Positions 1-12,768 of a stretch of 64,000 nt of DNA are shown one piece after another. This stretch comes from Ceraceosorus guamensis. Taxonomy: Eukaryota > Basidiomycota > Exobasidiomycetes > Ceraceosorales > Ceraceosoraceae. The notes below the pieces were generated by a model. It was not told where the DNA came from and searched no databases. It was given only the letters and a program-made list of their open reading frames with translations. The stretch is from NCBI RefSeq assembly GCF_003144195.1, contig NW_020290040.1, forward strand, positions 41,049 to 105,048, read 5' to 3'. The position numbers and the translations under genes are program-made. Numbering within the stretch: position 1 is the stretch's first letter; every line of letters starts with the position of its first letter.

Positions 1-45
<45 letters not shown>
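1..45. repeat. poly-C tract at window edge
   Basis: An uninterrupted run of 45 C forms the left edge. On the coding strand of the neighbouring glycosidase gene it is poly-G, starting only 7 nt inside an intron that opens with GTACGTC. Either a real G/C homopolymer stopped the assembly here, or it is a sequencing artefact (two-colour chemistry calls dark cycles as G). Confidence 0.9.
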
Positions 46-46
<1 letters not shown>

Positions 47-52
47 ACGTAC

Positions 53-2191
53 CTCGTTGCTCTTGCTGAGATTGATGGCAACCCCGCCAAACTCGCTCAG
101 TATCAGCGGTTGCCCCGAATACTTGTTTTCGCTCCCCACAAATCCAGGTCGGCCAGCTTTGGGCCCCAACACCGTGTCCAAGCTTGCGCACGTCCTTTTC
201 AGTTCGGCATACTCTGCGTAGTCGTGAAAGGTGAACAGGTCGGTGGTGACGTGTTCCCAACCATCATTGTCCGAGATCAGTCTGGAAGGGTCGATGGACT
301 TGATGTGGTGGTACAGTGCGGCGATATGGCTGCGATGCGTCTCAGACGTTTGCAGCTCCGGCACGCCCCAAGACTCGTTGATAGGAGTCCACACTACTAC
401 GCTAGGATGGTTGACGTCCCGCCTGATGCTGGCGGTGAATTCTTCCATGAAGCGCAACGAGTAGGTGGAAGAGTAGTCGTAAGCGTTTGCCGCTTCACCC
501 CACACCAGGTAGCCAAGCCGGTCTGCCCAGTAGTGATAGTACTTCAATTAGAATTCATCACGTAAGCCCCAACAATCTTCGCGTGCGAGATGAGACGAAG
601 GTGCTCACGGGATCTTCCACCTTCTGGTGCTTTCGAGCGCCGCTGGCGAATAGACGTCATGATCAGCAAGATTGCGATGCTGGCTAGTCCTGAACCAACA
701 CTCACTTCATCCCGATCGACTTCATCTTCTCGATATCCACCTGATAAAGGGTCAGCTTGTCGACCGGTCAGCCGAGTTTTCCTGCTCGAGAGTAACATTA
801 CGACGCACCTTGAGGGCTTCAGCCGTCGGTGGAGTCAGACCGCTGTCAGGCCAGTAGCCCTACGCAAGAGGTGAGCACCGTCAGTCAGCCGGCTTCGTGG
901 GACTGGCGCTCCCTGTTGTACGCTCACCTGGTCAAGGTTCTGAGGAAGAGGGAGATCGAAAAGCATGTGATCTCTTCGAGTGAGCAATCCGTACAGATTG
1001 CGAGCTCTTCTGCAGTGCTCACCAAAGCCATGAAGTAAGGCTTGTTGTTTAAGCAGAAGCGTCCATCGATCACGCTGACCTTTCGCATTCCAGCATAGGT
1101 CCGTATGGTATCCAACACAATCGAATCGTTCTTCCTTTTTAGCCTGAGCGTAACATCGTACAGCGTCGGTGTCTCTGGGCTCCACAAGGCCATGCCATTC
1201 GTCCAAGCAAGTCGATGCACCTCGGGCGGAAAGGCCAAAGGTCCGCTCAAACTTGTGCGAGCCTTTTCGGGAGGCGAAGAAGCTGGAATGCGGACGCTGA
1301 TCACCGCCGAAGCTTCAGATGTGCTCGAGCCGACAGTCACTGTCGAAGCGCTGATGGTCGTGCCTAGCAGCGAAACTTCCACTTCGAGCTGCCCTTCCAA
1401 ACCTTTGTGCAGACCCAACGTCTCGGCTTGAACGCTCAGAGTGCCCGTGTCGATGTCTGGCACCAGCGTGAAATGCTCGATGCGGGCTCGAGGAACACGT
1501 TCCACCCAGACGCTTTGCCAGATACCTGCGGTCGATGAGAAGGAGAGATGCCGTGATGAGTCATGATTTTGGCTGTTGCGAGACAAGGTCTGTTCATTTG
1601 GCTGGCTGGCTCACCGGTGGTAGGATGGTAAAAGATGCTTTCTGGTTGAGCGCGCCAGTACTGCTTGCCACGAGGCTGGGTAAGGTCGTGTGGCGCGTCG
1701 CGAGCCCTCACTGTGACAGACGCGTGCGTCTTGTTGGCATCTTTGGCAGCTCGAAGCACGTCGGTTATGTCGGCGTGAAAGGGAACATGTCCACCTCGAT
1801 GCTCCACCACCAACTCTCCCTCCATCCACACTTTCGTCTCGTAGTCCACCGCTCCGAAGTGCAGCAGCACCCTCTCTTCATCCCGTATCGCCTCTTCTAC
1901 CAAGAGCTCTCGCATAGAAAATTGACGAGCGTACCACACCACTTCGCATGCTCTCTTATCGTTCAGACCCGAAGCTTGGGTCTGATGAGCAAAAGGAACA
2001 ATGATCTGCTTGTCCAGAGCGGGATGGACAGCACCTTGCGCACCTCCTCTATTCCAGCGCTCATCAATGCCTCGATCCTTCTCGTCAAAGGCAAAGGCCC
2101 ACGTGCCATTCAAGACTTTGTGAGGGTGATCTGGACGAATCCTGTCTGGTCTAGGGTACTCCGGGCGAGGAATGCCGGCCTTGTCGCTCAT
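53..2191 (-). CDS. Glycoside hydrolase family 2 (beta-galactosidase/glucuronidase-like), 3' part missing
   Basis: Likely hydrolyses terminal beta-linked sugars; the exact substrate cannot be told. The ATG at 2191 opens a sugar-binding beta-sandwich domain, followed by an immunoglobulin-like domain and a TIM barrel. The barrel shows the acid/base motif WTPINESWG and a nucleophile-type motif ILSEFGG, so both catalytic glutamates are present. Exons in frame: 1615-2191, 1023-1525, 928-939 (only 12 nt), 809-859, 706-740, 609-642 and 53-541, giving 567 residues. Joining them restores the family stretch GYWPDSGLTPPT...GARKHQKVEDP. The next intron starts at 52 and runs into the poly-C edge, so the C-terminus lies outside. 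No signal peptide is evident, suggesting an intracellular enzyme. Seven introns here contrast with one to four in most neighbours. Confidence 0.9.
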
Positions 2192-3367
2192 TGTACAGAG
2201 AGATGAGGGCTTGAGTCGTATGGTTGAGACTTGGATTCGGACGCTGATTGTTCTGCGGACGCTTGGCTGTGTCGCTGTATGCTCCTTGCTTGCATACCAG
2301 CTAGATGTTGTGATAGTTTAAAGCCTGGCTGTGCTGCAAGCGTTTCTAGTGCGCGAGATCGTGTTATAGTGTGCGAGGCGACCTGCAACGGCCTCGAGGT
2401 GAACAGTCACGAATCACGATCGCGAGTGTGAGTCTTTTGAAGGTCCGAGGTAAGAAGGCCCGCGCTGGCGCGGCGGTGTCATCTACCGCCCTAGCGTATA
2501 GCTGCAACCATGCAGGTGGAGGGCGACGCTGTGCGCTTCTCTCTGCTGCAACAGCACAACAATAATTGTGCACCATCACGAATCACGCGTGGAGACGCAC
2601 GGATCACTATGCGTCACAGTCGCACAAACACGATTGCTGTGATTCGCGCTCTGACAGAGATGGCAACAGCGGCAGCACAGCGGCGCGCGCGCATCGAGGA
2701 CAATGTGGACACGCGCGGATCTTGATGAATGTGAATTTCGGTGCGAAATTCAATCTCTAAGGAACACTGATGGAGCGCTTGCTAGATCATCTCGCACTTC
2801 GACGTCAGCAGACGATTCACACAAGCACAGCGGGCGCAACAGGGGGCGGCAAGGCGCCTTTGCAGCCCAGCCCAGCATGTACGCCAGCTAGGACGACGGC
2901 GATTGTAATCTCGCTTGTCGAGTGAGACCACGGGAGAGACAGGTGGCGCCACGCAAATGCTCGTGCTCCCAATCTTGAACGCGTCCAGCTTGATACGTTC
3001 GATCTATTACCTTCGAATGCTGTCGGATCGGGTAGCCAGAGAAGTGCGGCAAGGGTCAGGGGAGTGAGGTCTTCAGTACATGTGATGCGAGATCGAGATT
3101 CTTATCGTCAAATGCAGAACGGAGAAAGGAAGAGGTGGGCGAGATCGTAGGGATGGTGGGCTAGTATGGCCGCACGACGAAGACCGAAAGACCAAACAAA
3201 GGGATGTGCGGGCCAGTTGAGCCAAGGAAGTGTCGAGTATTTGTTCGCTCTTCTTACATGCCGCAATTTCCTGGCCACCCAAAGCACATTCGCGCGAGAT
3301 TTGATGTCACCGCCGTTTCTAAGCTCTGCCGAAGCGGGGGAAGAGAGGGTTCGCCAAAGATCCTCGC
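2192..3367. other. Intergenic, upstream of GH2 gene
   Basis: No gene seen. It holds two pairs of the 7-bp words discussed below: CAGTCAC+GAATCAC at 2404-2417 and CCATCAC+GAATCAC at 2573-2586. A short CG-alternating patch lies near 2684-2696. It should contain the GH2 promoter and the transporter 3' UTR. Confidence 0.6.
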
Positions 3368-5035
3368 TTAGCCCTTGTGGGTCTTGAAGGCGACCAGACC
3401 GCCTAGCGCAATAGCATAGCCGAAAATTTGCAGTCCTGTGATGGTGCTTCCCAAGAAGAAGACGGATGCGAGGATGAGCATGATGTCCTTGACGACGCCA
3501 GCCAGGGTGAGGGTGAGACTGCTAGCCGCTCCGATAAGGAAGACGGCGGCAATGTTGAGAGCAAATGCAACACCTGCGTTGGTGACGAGGACAAAAGGTC
3601 CGAGCCTAGAAATGTCCAAAAAGGGTGCCAGACCTTCGGTAAAGATCAATAGAGCCGTGTTGATGGCTGCGCAGACTGGCGCAAAGTAGTAGAGAGAGAC
3701 TAGAGGATCCATCTTGAGACCTTGCAGCAGCACTTGGATCATGACCAATCGAGAACTCTCGAAAGCCACTGCAGCAACTTGATAGATGAAACCCTCCATC
3801 GCGAATTCGATCTCTCCGTATGAGGCGATGGCCACGCCGAACGAGATGGATCCGACAATTACGACCAGCATGCCGCTCAGCTGCTTGAGGCCAAAGGCGA
3901 ACGAGATGAGCAGCACTGCAACAGGTGTAAAGGCCTTTCGTTTGAGAACGAGGGCTCGGCGTCAGTGCAAGCCGATCTGGGCGAGGTGCTTAAGAGGGCG
4001 AGAAGAGCTCACCTTGAGCATCTGGATGAAGCTGACACTGAGGGTCAAGTAAGCCATGTTGCTGGTGACCAGACTAGCAGAAAAGAGGGCACCAATGGGC
4101 AGAATGTTCTTGTACCATCTGTCGCTCGTCATTTCCACGTTTGCCAATCCGTCCAGCAGATGTGTGAATCGCGCCAGGAGACGAGTTCCCACAGTCGCAA
4201 ACGCCATGTGGAAGGTAGTCAGGAAGACGGGGTAGGGAAAGTTGAGTCCTGCCTTGGTGTCCAAAACATACTACAGAGGAAAAGCGGTGATGCTGGAAGT
4301 CAGCCTGCAATTCTTGGCAGCATCGACTTTTCAAAGGGGCGCTACTCGGCATGGACCTGTAAACTTGCCAAACACTTCCGAGGAGCAGTTGCTCTTCAAG
4401 CATGCCCTAGCTTCACGCGAGGAGCTCGATACAAAGGCTGAGGGCGCCGCTCAGCATACGCCTCGCTCGCGGGGTCACCTAAGCGATTGCGGCGAGACAA
4501 GCTTAGGTCACCACAACTGGCTTGCAGGCCGGAACTGCAGCCAGCTCGAAACTGCCGATTCTAGGCCCCCTCAACTTATTTCTGCTTCCGCTTCTGTGAG
4601 TCTCTGATCCGCGTTACATCGAGCCGACCTATACTTGGAAACACCAAAACGGCTTCCGATACTCGTTGTAGCAGCAGCGGCACGACTGATACGCGGCAGC
4701 TCACCTTGTTGTACACTGCGGAAGATGGCGAAGCGAAGCTAAAATCGTCAGACGAGCGTGGCTTGCATTACCCTTCCTTCTGCCCTCGGTCTTGACTCAC
4801 CGATCACACTGCTAGACAGAGCGATCCACAGACCAATGATCGCAACCGGGTGAATCTTCTTTTCTTGTTTAGCAGCTCCTCCGGGTAAGATTCCTCCACT
4901 GGAAGGATTGGGAGGACCTGAAACGCCCATACCGCTCGCGCCCGGTGTTCCGACTGAAGGCCTCAAACCGCCGTGTCCGTTGATCGGATCGTGCTTCTCG
5001 TCCCCAAGGGGAAGGGTCATGTGTTCCTTCGACAT
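3368..5035 (-). CDS. Triose-phosphate/nucleotide-sugar transporter family (TPT/DUF250) membrane protein
   Basis: A 356-residue multi-span carrier of the drug/metabolite transporter superfamily, of the kind that exchanges sugar phosphates or nucleotide sugars across Golgi, ER or other organelle membranes. The substrate cannot be inferred. Exons are 4801-5035, 4705-4715 (11 nt), 4013-4270 and 3368-3934, and all phases agree. The tiny second exon rebuilds the family motif YNKYVLDTKAGLNFPYPVF at the first helix. About 75 polar, Gly/Pro-rich cytosolic residues precede the first helix. Hydrophobic segments continue through VAVLLISFAFGLKQLSGM to LQIFGYAIALGGLVAFK, and the protein ends KTHKG. Intron 2 (4271-4704, 434 nt) is unusually long here. 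Fungal relatives include Sly41-like and S. pombe TPT proteins. Confidence 0.88.
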
Positions 5036-6194
5036 GATGAGCGGCGCTAAGGGTCGACGCGCGATAGCTTGCAGTGGTGGATGATCAGCTCAGACAGGCA
5101 AGATGAAGACAAAGAAGAGAGGCGATGCTTGAATGGCTGCAGCGTGGGGTTAGTGGTGGTGGTGGTAATGGTGGTGACGATGACACGCGGGTGTGGATGC
5201 GTGTAAGTTCGATTTTGGTCCAGATATAGAGGGGCAGGAAGAAGGGTTTGTGAGTACACGACTACCACAGCAGAACCTCCATTCGCGACTCTTGACTAGC
5301 ATATATAGCACTAGCTGCTTGCCTGCCTTGCCCATGCAGGGAACCCATACTCGCGACTTTGACCGAGTTACAGCGCAGAGTAGGAATTTCCGGCAAAATT
5401 CACAGACCACACCTGCATGCATGCATCAGCCAGCATCCAGCAAAAGCAAGTATAGTAGTACAGGGTAGTCACAGAGTAGCTACCTACACACACAGCTCGC
5501 TTACCCTGTATATAGCTGCATGCTGCCGAGGTCAGACAGAGCAGGCCCCCTCGCGCGGCTCCAAAATCTTGAATCGTATCCGGGAGTTTTGGCTGCGCAG
5601 ATGCATGCCCGTGCGCGTGCGCTTGATTCAAGATTGTGCTGAATCGAGAATAGAAAGGCAGCATCAGCGGTAGGACTATGCTTAGGCTCGCATGCATGCA
5701 GCGCGTCGACCCGCCTGTATATAGCGCAGCAGAATTCGACACGCCCCATGCATGCATGCGCCATCAAGTTCGGGCACACTCGCGAGTCTCAACATTCGTG
5801 ATTCTCGCGCAATGAGAGTCTCAGCTGATTTGAAAATGGCTTGTTGAAACGCGTGTTCAGTAGTGCTAAAGCGGCAAAGCCATCAAGAATAATACGCAAT
5901 CAGGTGAATCTTGGGGGTCTAAGCCGCGTCGGTCAGAGAAAATGATTTGCAATTTCGCACGCATCTCGCGCGTACAAAAGTCCAGAAAGTGTTTCAAATT
6001 CAAGGTCTCAGCTCGGTGCTGATGGGCCAGCTGCTGCTGGAGACATGCTGCATGGCCGTCATAGGCCGCGCGCATTCACGATTGCCTCGGGAAAATACAC
6101 TTCGCTGCTTCCGAAAGTGTCCGCTGTTGCTGCTGTGCTCTTCCGACAAAGCGCGCGTGGTGTATGATTCGGAGACGCAAAAGAGGAAACGCAG

Positions 6195-6195
<1 letters not shown>

Positions 6196-6226
<31 letters not shown>
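6196..6226. repeat. TGCG tetranucleotide microsatellite
   Basis: About seven and a half head-to-tail TGCG units in otherwise unique intergenic DNA. Such repeats usually vary in length between strains. Confidence 0.9.
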
Positions 6227-7122
6227 ATCCTGCATCGCGTTCTGTCCACAAGAATGACGCTAATCGGTCAATCCGCCACAACCCTTTATTTATGATCACC
6301 TCGACCTTGACTCCTCGAATAGAAACACTCGCGACACAGCCTGCTGGGAGTCAGTGAGTGTGAGTGCGAGGAGCACAAGGGCGGAACAAGGGCAAAGGCC
6401 TTTGCTGAGTGGCCGCGACGAGAGGATACCTCTCAGAGTCAAAGTGAGCATAAAGCTCAAATGTCGAACGTCGAATCGTGAATGGATGGCATAGCAAAGA
6501 ACTTTCTCGACCTAGCTGAACGATAGCGAAATCGAAATGCAGCCAGCAGCATGATAGAAGGATTCATGATTCCTTTGATGATACAGCCATTCGACGACGG
6601 ATGTCCATACACACACATGTACCTTTAGCGATAAAGCGCATGCTGGTCGTGCATCAATTGAGCAATCAAGTCAGGGTCTGATTTGGTTTCGGACACGTGC
6701 CCTTCTTTACTGGTCTCATGGCCTGTGTGTACGCTGCGACTCAAGACTTGATATTCTTTCCTTCGGCGTTGTGACTTCGAGGGGGCACTCGTTCGCTCGC
6801 ATGCCCGTGCGCAGGCTCTCAATCTACATCGCAAGTCAAGAAAGATGATCGAGGCCAGACGGCATATGCGCTAGCTGGTGTCCTTTGTCGATTCACGATT
6901 CGCAACTTGCTGCAAGTCCGCGGCAGCCCCCGCCCAAAAGTGTCCGCGCGGGCGGGAACTTATCGCGCACCTCTTTCTCATCCAAGCGGTGCTTCACAAC
7001 GCAATCAATCAAGCGAATCCTTATCGTCGCTCAAGCCCGCGGCACTGACCGGAGACGGCCAAGTTGGAGCAGTGTCAGACCGATGATGCCCAGCACGCAG
7101 AAGGAGCAGTGAACAATCATGG

Positions 7123-7123
<1 letters not shown>

Positions 7124-7154
<31 letters not shown>
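7124..7154. repeat. Poly-C tract, 31 nt
   Basis: An uninterrupted internal run of 31 C, about 470 bp beyond the THOC1 stop codon. It lies in contiguous sequence, unlike the tracts at the window edge and at the gap, so long G/C homopolymers probably do exist in this genome. Confidence 0.9.
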
Positions 7155-7157
<3 letters not shown>

Positions 7158-7623
7158 TTTCACCACTTTCCCTCTCGCTTTCACAATCAGAAGCGAGAGT
7201 GACAGGGCTTGGACTCTGAGCTCGATTCGGCGCCAAGTCCAATCTACTATTCACGATTTGGCTTTCAGCAACCTGCGACGCTCACAACAGGCGCTGCTCA
7301 GCTGCACTCAAGGCCGTGTTGCACCTCTGTCCGCAGGGCGCAATTCTCTCTTATCGCTGCTTCGAATCCGCTCGTCTAAAGTGCTGCAACCATCGGCGAT
7401 GTCGTTCGTTCTGGGTTGAGTCATTTGGGAAGCGCGCCTGACAATCACGCTTGCCAGACCAAGACGACGCAGTCGGATGTCATGTCCGTACTTGTATCAA
7501 GATTTCAGATGGAAGGCGCAGTATCGCGATGGGATTTGTGGTAGGCCACGTTCAGCTTACTCGCACCAAATCATTCGCGCGAAGGCTCGAGTATACAGAA
7601 TGTCTGCTGTGCAAACGTCGCGC

Positions 7624-10600
7624 TCATCCCGTCGACATGTCTACATCTTCTCCTCCTTTCGAATCTTTCGTTAAGGCCTTTGACTCATCCTCTGCACCAG
7701 CAGCGCCAGTATCAGCTTGACCAGTCTCTGTCTGCCGCTCTCCTTTCTCCTTCGGCGACGCATCTTCATCGCCCTTCTGAGCTTGCGCCTGACTGTCCAC
7801 TTCGATCTCAGCTCCCTGTTTTCCATCCGCCTTCTTGTCGCCTTCATCCGCAGTTGCGGTTGTAGACGCTGGTGTCGCACTCTTCTCAGGCTCCGGCGAG
7901 CTTTTAGGAACTTGCGGAACGTAGACCGGAACGGGTTCATTGGTGTCTTGTGCCTCGTCCGCGGTGCTTTTCCCTACTTTCTGCTCATCGACCAGGCGCA
8001 TGAGCGTGGTAATGTCATCGACGCGTATAGTGGACGTTAGCAGGTCGAGGTGCTGTCTGCTTGCCAGTCGCAGAGCTTTCCAAGCCAATGTTCTCCTCTT
8101 GTCCTCGATGGAACTCAGCAACGCATCTTTGCCCTCTATAGCCACCCTTGCCGTTTCCTCTTTCGACAGCTTGTCCACCTTTCCCCTCTCCTCGGCATTC
8201 TTTGGCAGAAGCGCTGACGGATCAGGCAGATCTTGTGGCGCTTCTCCCCATCCTAGCTGTTTTCTCCTCTTACTAGCATTGGCTTCTTGAGCCCGGACAA
8301 GCTTGGCATAGCCTTGCAACGTAGGTATGCGCAGCGGCATTTCCAGGTCGCCGAGTCCGTCATCCTCAACTTGCTCGCCATCAATGTCGCGTGTGCTTGG
8401 CTTTGGAGGTTCTAGCCCTTCCTCCCACAGATGGCTAAGCGCAGCGGTCCCGATCGAATGAGGATAGCTTGAAAGAGACTTGAGGAGGGGTTGGGAAGCT
8501 TTGGCGTACTCGATGATCTTTTCTGTACTCAAGGGAGCCAAGTCGATGGGCGGACAATTGTCTGCCTTCCACAGTACCCATCGAGACTCTCGCTTGAGCG
8601 TCTGAAGTACCGAATCGGAAAAGGTCTTGCCTTCAGGTGGAATCGCTTTGAGCTGAGCGATGATTTCTCGCCAGCAGCTCCTGATCCACCCGTCCTATCA
8701 AGTTGGCAGAAACTTTGATCAGCGACTGCAGAGAGTGATGGACTTTCACTTAACAGTCTCCAGGCACTCACATCCGCATCATCCAGCACAAACGTGATGG
8801 TCTGCAGCTGTTTGTTCTTCCAATCTTTCCACTTTTCCCTTTGTGTAGGCGTGAAAGAGAGCAGATATTGAAAGAGAATGAGCCACTGAACCAGCACGTG
8901 TCTTCTGAAGTTGGGATCTTTCAGCTTCAAGAGGCCCGGCATCTAGGTCAGCAATCCGAGCATCAGCGACGCGAACAGACGAGTTGCCCACCCACTTCGT
9001 ATTCCAGCAAATTCCTGCCAGTAAGATACTTTGGAAAGAAGTTCTTGCGAGTCTCAGGCAATGCTGGTGGAATCCCATCTTCGTCTGTCTGCATGGCATC
9101 TCCATCCTGTTGCTCCTTAGCATTCTCGCTTCTCTGCAGGCCAAAGTCCGCTCCAGCTTCAATCCTCCCATCCTTCAAATTCGTTCCGCCTAAAGAGCGT
9201 TTCGCATTCTCTTCCTCTTCTTTTCTTCTCGCAGCGTTTCTTGCCGCCTCGCTCTCGCTTCCCTTCGCACCAGCAAGTATCTTTTCCCGCTTGGCAGCCG
9301 CAGCAAACACTTTGAGCGTCAATTTCGTCGCTATCCTCAAGCCGGACATGGGGCCTTTGGATCCGTCCGGTGCAGGATCTTCTGCACCTTCGGGTACCGG
9401 AAATTGGAGACGGCTATCGGCGTCGAAGAGCAAAGAAGGATTGCTGAAGATGCTTTGCAACGACCAAAAAGTCGAGTAAAATTCTGGTGACGAACAGATT
9501 GCGGAGAGACCTTCGGTCGTGTTGAGATCCATCGAGGCTATCGAGGCTATAGAGGACTCCGCTTTAATTGCACCTTGCGCTTCCTCCGCCTTTGCTTCTA
9601 CGCCATCATCTTCACCTTGCATATCTTCCTTCTCATCTTGAGCCTTTCCCTCCTTGATCTGCGCCGGTAAAGGCTCAATTAGCGTCTTGTTGTCCGTGTT
9701 GAAATCGCCGCGCAAGTTCACTCCGCTCCTCTCCCCTAGAGGAAATACAGCTGACAATGTGCTCAAGACTCTTCCAGCAAAGATGGTCTGCTCTCTCGAA
9801 GGCTTAGCAAGCCTTCTCAAGAGATCATTGCACAATCTAAGCAGTGTCAAGCCTTTGCCTTTGGAAGGTGACAATCCCACTGTCAATTGATCCAGACGCG
9901 ACTCCATGTATGAGAAGAGTAAGGAGCAGCTCTTGATGGGCAGCGCTTCAAATGCTTCTTCGAGGATTTGAAGAGGGAGGGAAGCGTCCACAAGGTCTTT
10001 TGGGGACCCCACCAAATCGCAAAGTATCAGCGTCGCCATCAAGCTTTTTAGGCCTGTAAGCCCGACAACGCCGTCTTGTGGTTGACTCACCCGCATCTAC
10101 AAAGGCAAGCACCACGTCCAGTCTATCCGAAAGAGCTCTGGCTGAATCTGACGAAAGCTCCACTGGCCCCTTCACAGAAGCCATCCAGCACGTCATGGAT
10201 GGCGCATCAGCATTCTACTCGTGATGCGCATAATGCGCATGTCCCTAGCGAGCTCCCTGCTCACCTGATCGCTGTGCACCACCCTTGATCTCTTTTTCGG
10301 TCTTTCCTGGTCCAGCTCTTGCTTTTGCAGAGTAGATTGATTGGCGGGCACCTGGTCTAGCACCTCTGTTCTCAGCAAAGCTCCCACGTTCTCTTTCAAG
10401 CTCAATCGCAACCTCTCTCCTCCACTGATTGCCGACGTCTTCTTTGCTTTGGTATCGGAGGCGGTCCCGGCATCTTCGACGACTTGCTCCTCAGGAGGTA
10501 GAATGCCTCGGATGCGCGTTGCTAGATCTGAGACGATCGGAGCGAGGAGTGACTTGGCAGTGCGAGAGCTCGGTATCGATGCTGGTGAGTTGCTGGAGCT

Positions 10601-10780
10601 TGCGCTTGGTGTGGATGTCGAGGTGGATGTCGGTGCGGACGAGGAAACAGAGGCGGCCGAAAGTTGCTGTACCAAGCCGACGAGGGAAGAAGCGACCAGC
10701 TGGCTGATCTGTCGCGCTTGCATCATTCCTTCCGCGCTCGACACTTGCGCACCCAAGCCAGCCCCTTGTGATGTCGACAT
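7624..10780 (-). CDS. HPR1: THO complex subunit 1 (THOC1/Hpr1)
   Basis: THO is the nuclear complex that couples transcription to mRNP assembly and export and limits R-loops. Five exons (10265-10780, 10091-10214, 8996-10053, 8772-8942, 7624-8694) join in frame to 979 residues. Diagnostic THOC1 blocks: SYMESRLDQLTVG followed by KGKGLTLLRLCNDLLRRL, VFPLGERSGVNLRGDFN, PKYLTGRNLLEYE, and NFRRHVLVQWLILFQYLL. The start MSTSQGAG at 10780 is chosen because it opens the long frame; an in-frame Met 14 codons upstream (10822) is possible. The N-terminal 90 residues are Ser/Thr-rich, and the C-terminal 150 are charged and repetitive (Glu/Lys/Gln), probably disordered. Intron 1 is only 50 nt. A palindromic GTCACGTGAC lies 260 bp upstream of the start. 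Confidence 0.93.
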
Positions 10781-11497
10781 GGTATGATGGCGACACCGAC
10801 CAAAGGTTTCCGAGCGTGCCAATGGTCGAAGCAGCGCAGCAGATCGGCGCTGCCAAAGCTTCTCAAAATCGACACCGTGCCGCCGTCCTAATTGAGCTCG
10901 CGGCGGTCAGTCTGGTAGGTGAGCACAGGAGGAAGAGGGGAGAGACGGTGGTAATGTTGACCTCCTCTTTGGCAGACGAAGGTGCTGCATGGCGGATTCC
11001 TGAATGACTTGACGCGAGGACGGATTCATAGTATCGAAGGTCACGTGACACGCCCACTCGCAAGACTCAAGACTAACAATCAAAATCATTCACGATTGAA
11101 TAATTCATCAGATTTCACTGAAGTCTTTTGAGTCTCATCAGGCCGCCGGGAGAAACGCTTCTTGTCGACATCAGCTCGCGGAAGGGTTCAGGCCGGAACT
11201 GACTGTCATCAGGCCGTCAGCAGCTCCTCCTCCGCACCAAGCTCTTACGAGTGATCTATAACTGCTACTGACAAATGCTGCTGAGTGACACGTCCAATGT
11301 CATGGATGTAGATAGATGCGCGAAGGCAATCGTCGTTGATACAAATACAACACACGACGTGGCTTGACTCAAGACTCGAATTGGACAGCTTGACAGCCAC
11401 CGAGATGAGTGCATATAGGCGACTAGAGAGGTAGGCGAACGAGGTGGTTTTGTGTGCGCAACGAGAAACTCGCCTACGCAAGCGCACTCAAGACTCC
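10781..11497. other. Intergenic: THOC1 promoter side and SNU23 3' side
   Basis: No gene seen. Contains the palindrome at 11040-11049 and a TTCACGATTGAATAATTC patch near 11089. Confidence 0.6.
11040..11049. promoter_or_regulatory. GTCACGTGAC palindrome (Cbf1/bHLH-type E-box)
   Basis: A perfect 10-bp palindrome with a CACGTG core, 260 bp upstream of the THOC1 start codon. The sequence equals the well-known Cbf1-type bHLH site. Function here is inferred only from sequence and from its recurrence at 12769 and 55610. Confidence 0.5.
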
Positions 11498-12381
11498 TCA
11501 TCTCTTGCCAAACCCAGCAAATCCCATCTGGTTCATCATTTCCTCATCCCCGCCTCCACTCAAGCCCTTTTCCTCTTTCTCCATCCTCTTCTTCAACTCC
11601 TTCTTCTTGACCCGCCTTGCCTCTTTCTCCATCCTCTGCTGCTTCGCAATCGCTTCTATCCTCGCCTCGAAATCGTACGTCGTGCCCTTTGCTGCTCCAC
11701 CCGCTGCCTCCCTCTCGGCTCGGATGAGCATGATGCGTGCTCTCACTTGAGCCACGCTGGATCGAGCTACTTGGGTCGTCTGACCAATCCTGCGCAAATC
11801 TGTCTCGTCGCGTGGAGCAGCAGAGCGAGCCAGCAAGCACCAAAGCGCATGTAAGCAGTCCGATCAGCTCCTCAACTCCACCATGCATGCTTGGATGGAT
11901 AGCTTTACTTACGCATACGTCCGTTGATGTGGTCCAAGTATCCTATACTGTCTTTGCACGTCCTCTTGCACACATCGCAGTAGTACCCAGGTCCACCCCT
12001 TCTTCCATCCCCAAGCACATCCACCATCTGACTCTTTCCCACATCCTTGTCCAACTCCAACGCCTCTTTTCGCGCCTGTAACAGTTCCGTAGGTTTGGGC
12101 AAGTCCTCTTTACGCTTGAACGTGGGCTTCTTGCCTGTGCGAGAGTGCGCGACCAGATCAAGCGTCGCACGGCGAGGGAAAGGGTCAGGGAAAGATGAGG
12201 ATAAAGAGGCGACAAGACTGGACTCACCCTGCTGTATCCTCTGTTCATTCTCTTTAGCCCTCTCACGATCTTCTTCATCCCTAGCCTTGGCCCTATTCTC
12301 AAACTCCTCCTTGTCCCAGCGTCTCCTACTAGGTCCTACACCAGACCCTCCAGCAGCCGTGCCGCTCGCGATGCCCGACAT
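11498..12381 (-). CDS. SNU23: U4/U6.U5 tri-snRNP protein SNU23 (ZMAT2 family)
   Basis: A small zinc-finger protein of the spliceosomal tri-snRNP B complex. Three exons (12228-12381, 11913-12134, 11498-11799) give 225 residues, typical for the family. Visible features: the N-terminal RRRWDKEEF signature (residues 19-27); one C2H2 finger of U1-like type with Cys104, Cys107, His120 and His126 in YYCDVCKRTC...LDHINGRMH; the basic helix TQVARSSVAQVRARI; a DFEARI coiled stretch; and the conserved ending MNQMGFAGFG. The second finger histidine is created across the exon 2/3 junction, which supports that splice. The start at 12381 is chosen because the family motif follows at once; longer in-frame starts would add 59 unrelated residues. 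The promoter is shared with divergent DBP8. Confidence 0.93.
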
Positions 12382-12647
12382 GACTAACAGCAAGCTCACG
12401 ACGCTATTCGCTTGTTGGATGGCCTCTAGCAGACGGACGCGCTCGAGTGGACTCAGAATGCGTGGGCGTGCTTGAATGCGCTCGTGGCAGAGTGTACTCC
12501 AGTTAGCCTGGTCTTGCGCCGCGAGGTTGAAGGGTGAAAAGGTTCTTGGGAAAGCCAAGCTACGATTGAGCAGATGGAATCTGATCGACTGAGAGGGCTG
12601 GCACTGACATTTGAGTGATCAGTGTACGGTGCGTGTGTGAGCAGTCA

Positions 12648-12668
12648 GAGTCTTGAGTCTTGAGTCTC
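12648..12668. repeat. Three tandem heptads GAGTCTT/GAGTCTT/GAGTCTC
   Basis: Exactly three head-to-tail 7-bp units, 267 bp upstream of the SNU23 start. This is one of the cleanest members of a dispersed intergenic heptad family described in the findings. Confidence 0.7.
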
Positions 12669-12768
12669 TTGATCGTCTTGGCCTTGAATTTCGACTCTTG
12701 TGTGGGGATGAGCCTGTTGTGTATGTGCAGTAAGAGGGTCGTGAGTCACGAGCGTAAGGCAAGTCCGT

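Larger units (their letters stand above)
5036..7623. other. Gene-poor intergenic region rich in simple words
   Basis: No convincing coding potential. Contents: CATGCATGCATG-type words at 5414-5427, 5691-5701 and 5747-5759; a TGCG microsatellite at 6196-6226; a C31 tract at 7124-7154; and scattered AATCGTGA/TCACGATT words near 5795, 6474, 6888 and 7246. The TGCG repeat makes short artificial Cys/Arg-rich reading frames. Confidence 0.6.

Noticed and set aside
6000-6299. Short Cys/His/Arg-rich frames
   Set aside because: Produced by the TGCG microsatellite at 6196-6226.
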